A stretch of DNA of 64,000 bases, taken from contig CATNEN010000033.1 in NCBI GenBank assembly GCA_950097015.1, positions 1,612,001 to 1,676,000 on the forward strand, in the 5' to 3' direction. Positions 61,011 to 64,000 of the stretch are shown in pieces. The position numbers and the translations under genes are program-made. How positions within the stretch are numbered: position 1 is the stretch's first letter; every line of letters starts with the position of its first letter. The notes beneath the pieces are model-generated. The model was given only the letters and a program-made list of their open reading frames with translations, had not been told where the DNA came from and ran no database searches. This DNA is from Macrostomum hystrix. Lineage: Eukaryota; Platyhelminthes; Macrostomidae.

Positions 61011-63159
61011 TCACAGACCTTCCTCTGGGGGACAGTCAGAGTCTGCAGTCTTGGCCGCGCCTCCGCTGTCGCTGCACAGTTCGGAAATGACATTCTCCTT
61101 GACCAGGTAGTGCAGAAGGCATTTGTACACGAATGCCAGCTGATTCTGAGAATGAAAAGCGTGGTTTACTGAGCTTCATGCGCGCATCTGGCTACTCATA
61201 CGGAGTAGCAGTAGCGGAGTAGCATGATGAGTACCAATGAAGACCGATTTTGCAGCGAAGCAACAGAGTGAGCCGCTTAACTGAGTTTAAAAATTATGGC
61301 CCACTCACAGCCAAACAGGGGCTGGAGATCGCTTAGAGAGGGTTTTCCAGGTCAGCTTGGGGACAGTTGGAATGTGAAAGCCAAACTAGGCACCAGCGGC
61401 CTCACCATGGAATAAAAGCTGAGGGGCGATAATTGCTTGACATTGGCTGCCGCCTCCAGAGGCCGGAGGTCCTGGGCCAAAATGTGAAAGCCCTGGAACT
61501 TTAATTATCGTCAAATGGGGATCTTCATCTCGGTATTCCCAGTGGTGTGACATCAAGCACTGCCCTACCCGCCATCAAAGTGCCACTCAATGTGGTTAAA
61601 TACTTTAAACAGTGCACGATGGCGCTAGCATACAATGCAGTGCAGTGTGCTGCACGAGAGAATCGGATCAACTGTCTATGGCTAGAATCCATCGAGGCAG
61701 ATAATCGGATCAACTGTCTATGGCTAGAATCCATCGAGGCAGGTAATCGGATCAACTGTCTATGGCTAGAATCCATCGAGGCAGATAATCGGATCAACTG
61801 TCTATGGCTAGAATCCATCGAGGCAGATAATCGGATCAACTGTCTATGGCTAGAATCCATCGAGGCAGATAATCGGATCAACTGTCTATGGCTAGAATCC
61901 ATCGAGGCAGATAATCGGATCAACTGTCTATGGCTAGAATCCATCGAGGCAGGTAATCGGATCAACTGTCTATGGCTAGAATCGATCGAGGCAGATAATT
62001 GGATCAACTGTCTATGGCTAGAATCCATCGAGACAGATAATCGGATCAACTATCTATGGCTAGAATCCATCGAGGCAGATAATCGGATCAACTGTCTATG
62101 GCTAGAATCCATCGAGGCAGGTAATCGGATCAACTGTCTATGGCTAGAATCCATCGAGGCAGATAATCGGATACATTATAAAAAACCCACCCTGCTGTGC
62201 ACCATGCCGGGGCGGCTGAGCCGCAAGGCGATGACTGCTGCGGGCACGTCGACCTGCTGGCTGGCGCGAACCGATTCGGCGCTGAAGGACAGAAGGCAAA
62301 GTAGGACGCCGGTGCGGCCGACGCCGCTGTCGCAGTGCACCAAGGTCGGGCAGTCCGGTCGGGCGGAGTCGCTAACCTCGGCAGCGAAGGCGCAGAAGTC
62401 CGCTGGTTCCAGGCCCGACCAGTCGCCGGTCATGGGGAGGCCCAAGTACTGCAGGTGTCTGAGGCGACGCGTCTCAGAAGAGCCTGCAGAGGACAAAGTT
62501 AGCTCCCGACGAATCAGTTGGCCGCCGTCAAGCGCTTCCTCCGTCTCCATGGCAACAGAGTACTGCCCGTAGCAAACTGTGGAGCCAATGTGCTCTGGCC
62601 AGTACTTGGCGCAGGCACTGCGACCCTGCTCGACGCAGTTGGTAACCATGGCAACGAGTCTAACGCCGGTCTCCCAGATCATCTGCCAGTGCTGTACGAG
62701 GGTCTCCGGCAGGGGTCCCTGACTGGCGATGAACTGTCGATTGGCCAGACGCAGCGGGCTCGCGTTAATATAGTCGGAGGGCGCTCGTGTCAGCCGCATC
62801 AGCGTGTCATCGCAGCCACCTCCCTCAGCGCTATCTGAGTCTCCATCATCGAGAGCGTCAGCGTCGTCGTCGGCAGACTTGGCGCTCTTTGGCACGGAGA
62901 GTGTAACCCGGTTGGAGTCGTACGGCAGCACATTTGTGTAGCGGTTCTTCAGCGTGTTGCGCAGGCTCTGGCCGCACTCGACGCTGAAAATAAGCCGCTC
63001 GCAGTTCGACCCGATGAGGTTGAGCCGCTCCAGCTGCTTGTCCAGCTCCTCTTCGCCTTCCTTGGTCTGCAGCAGCCGGTTAGCGTGAATGGCGAAGCCG
63101 CTCAGCCGGATGGAGGTTCGACTGCGGATGATTCGGAGGCTGTTGGCTTTTAGCGGCTC
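61011..63159 (-). CDS. Non-receptor-type tyrosine phosphatase domain, WPD-loop variant (partial; upstream exons outside window)
   Basis: Two exons: 63159-62191 (323 codons) and 61145-61011 (45 codons with TGA), joined in phase 0. The frame continues upstream of the window. The domain shows NRYTNVLPYDSNRV, DYINAS, IASQGPLPETLVQHWQMIWE, VAMVTNCVEQGRSACAKYWP, the P-loop VHCDSGVGRTG, and at the end RPGMVHS...LAFVYKCLLHYL, in canonical PTP order. The catalytic Cys and Arg of the P-loop are present, although the usual Ser-Ala is Asp-Ser. The WPD loop, normally after LQY, reads LGLPMTGDWSG, so the general-acid Asp is missing at its normal place. Weak or no phosphatase activity is inferred. Subfamily is not determined because N-terminal domains are not in view. 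Confidence 0.8.
61660..62172. repeat. 42-bp minisatellite in the last phosphatase intron
   Basis: Twelve copies of AATCGGATCAACTGTCTATG, GCTAGAATCCATCGAGGCAG and AT (or GT). 42 bp keeps long frames open on both strands; the plus-strand ORF 61547-62572 is a false one that also crosses the antisense of the phosphatase exon. Confidence 0.96.
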
Positions 63160-64000
63160 CTGCTCTAGTGGAACTTATCTCCTGGTCTAGTGGAGTTTAT
63201 CTCCTGGTCTAGCGGAGTTATCTCCTGGTCTAGTGGAGCTTATCTCCTGGTCTAGTGGAGTTTATCTCCTGGTCTAGTGGAGTTTATCTCCTGGTCTAGT
63301 GGAGTTTATCTCCTGGTCTAGTGGAGCTTATCTCCTGGTCTAGTGGAGCTTATCTCCTGGTCTAGTGGAGCTTATCTCCTGGTCTAGTGGAGCTTATCTC
63401 CTGGTCTAGTGGAGCTTATCTCCTGGTCTAGCGGAGCTTAGATGGTGGTCTAGTGGAGCTTATCTCCTGGTCTAGTGGAGCTTATCTCCTGGTCTAGTGG
63501 AGTTTATCTCCTGGTCTAGCGGAGCTTATCTCCTGGTCTAGTGGAGCTTATCTCCTGGTCTAGTGGAGCTTATCTCCTGGTCTAGTGGAGTTTATCTCCT
63601 GGTCTAGCGGAGCTTATCTCCTGGTCTAGTGGAGCTTATATCCTGGTCTAGTGGAGCTTAGATGGTGGTCTAGTGGAGCTTATCTCCTGGTCTAGTGGAG
63701 CTTATCTCCTGGTCTAGTGGAGCTTAGATGGTGGTCTAGTGGAGCTTATCTCCTGGTCTAGCGAAGCTTATCTACTGGTCTAGTGGAGCTTAGATGGTGG
63801 TCTAGTGGAGCTTATCTCCTGGTCTAGTGGAGCTTATCTCCTGGTCTAGTGGAGCTTATCTCCTGGTCTAGTGGAGCTTAGATGGTGGTCTAGTGGAGCT
63901 TATCTCCTGGTCTAGCGAAGCTTATCTCCTGGTCTAGTGGAGCTTATCTCCTGGTCTAGTGGAGCTTATCTCCTGGTCTAGTGGAGCTTATCTCCTGGTC
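63160..64000. repeat. 22-bp minisatellite, about 38 copies, in the upstream phosphatase intron, running off the window
   Basis: The unit is AGTGGAGCTTATCTCCTGGT plus CT; variants GTTTATC, GCGGAG and AGCTTAGATGGTGG recur at intervals. It starts directly at the acceptor of the exon at 63159, so the intron end itself is made of repeat units. Confidence 0.96.

Noticed and set aside
61547-62572. Plus-strand ORF of 341 aa with NRINCLWLESIEAD repeats
   Set aside because: It joins the 42-bp array to the antisense of the phosphatase exon; the minus-strand phosphatase reading is supported by conserved motifs.

Overview
The window is animal nuclear DNA: genes are split by GT-AG introns, coding GC is high against AT-rich spacers, and there are minisatellites, a tRNA-derived SINE pair, a terminal-inverted-repeat (TIR) DNA transposon and Helitron-like units. 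A 37-nt stretch at 27118-27154 closely resembles, from memory, the spliced leader of the free-living flatworm Macrostomum lignano (5' hairpin half and 3' half terminating in GCATG, with about 10 nt missing between). A macrostomid flatworm is therefore the best guess. Several genes have a 3' splice-site-like AG just before the start codon, which would suit trans-splicing.

Layout. 1-1303 (+): C-terminal end of a TFIIIC TPR subunit (GTF3C3). 2566-6427 (-): small secreted WSC/PAN-like protein split by a 2.7-kb array of a 26-bp repeat. 10433-25323 (+): complete 2-oxoglutarate dehydrogenase E1 gene, 12 exons, 1031 aa when spliced as read here, with 9 of 11 introns carrying their own tandem repeat. 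25.3-28.4 kb: spacer with the spliced-leader-like sequence, a dispersed repeat and a 33-bp array. 28369-34873 (+): otopetrin-like gene broken by a 4.15-kb TIR transposon in a coding exon and by a frameshift; a tandem array of four Helitron-like units is nested in the transposon. 36.4-37.9 kb: two SINE-like copies in opposite orientation. 38349-43617 (+): second otopetrin-like gene, with a roughly 400-codon Ala-rich N-terminal extension and one in-frame TAA. 46867-48458 (-): LRR1. 51427-55634 (-): PH-RhoGAP protein of the ARHGAP9/12/15/27 type. 59.9-60.5 kb (+): unrecognised Gln-rich ORF. 61011 to the right edge (-): C-terminal half of a tyrosine phosphatase whose WPD loop lacks the usual Asp.

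The dominant feature is tandem repetition. By eye, about 30 distinct arrays (units 4-94 bp, 3 to about 160 copies) make up roughly 30% of the window, and most sizeable introns contain one. Units differ from intron to intron but several share short words such as ATCCCATAG or GGATCTGTGAT. Most long ORFs in the window are artefacts of these arrays.

The genes do not form a pathway; they are ordinary dispersed animal genes. The only related neighbours are the two otopetrin-like genes, a tandem duplication with one intact (or nearly intact) and one dead copy. All exon boundaries were placed by eye from splice consensus, reading phase and remembered homologues; none has been tested against transcripts.
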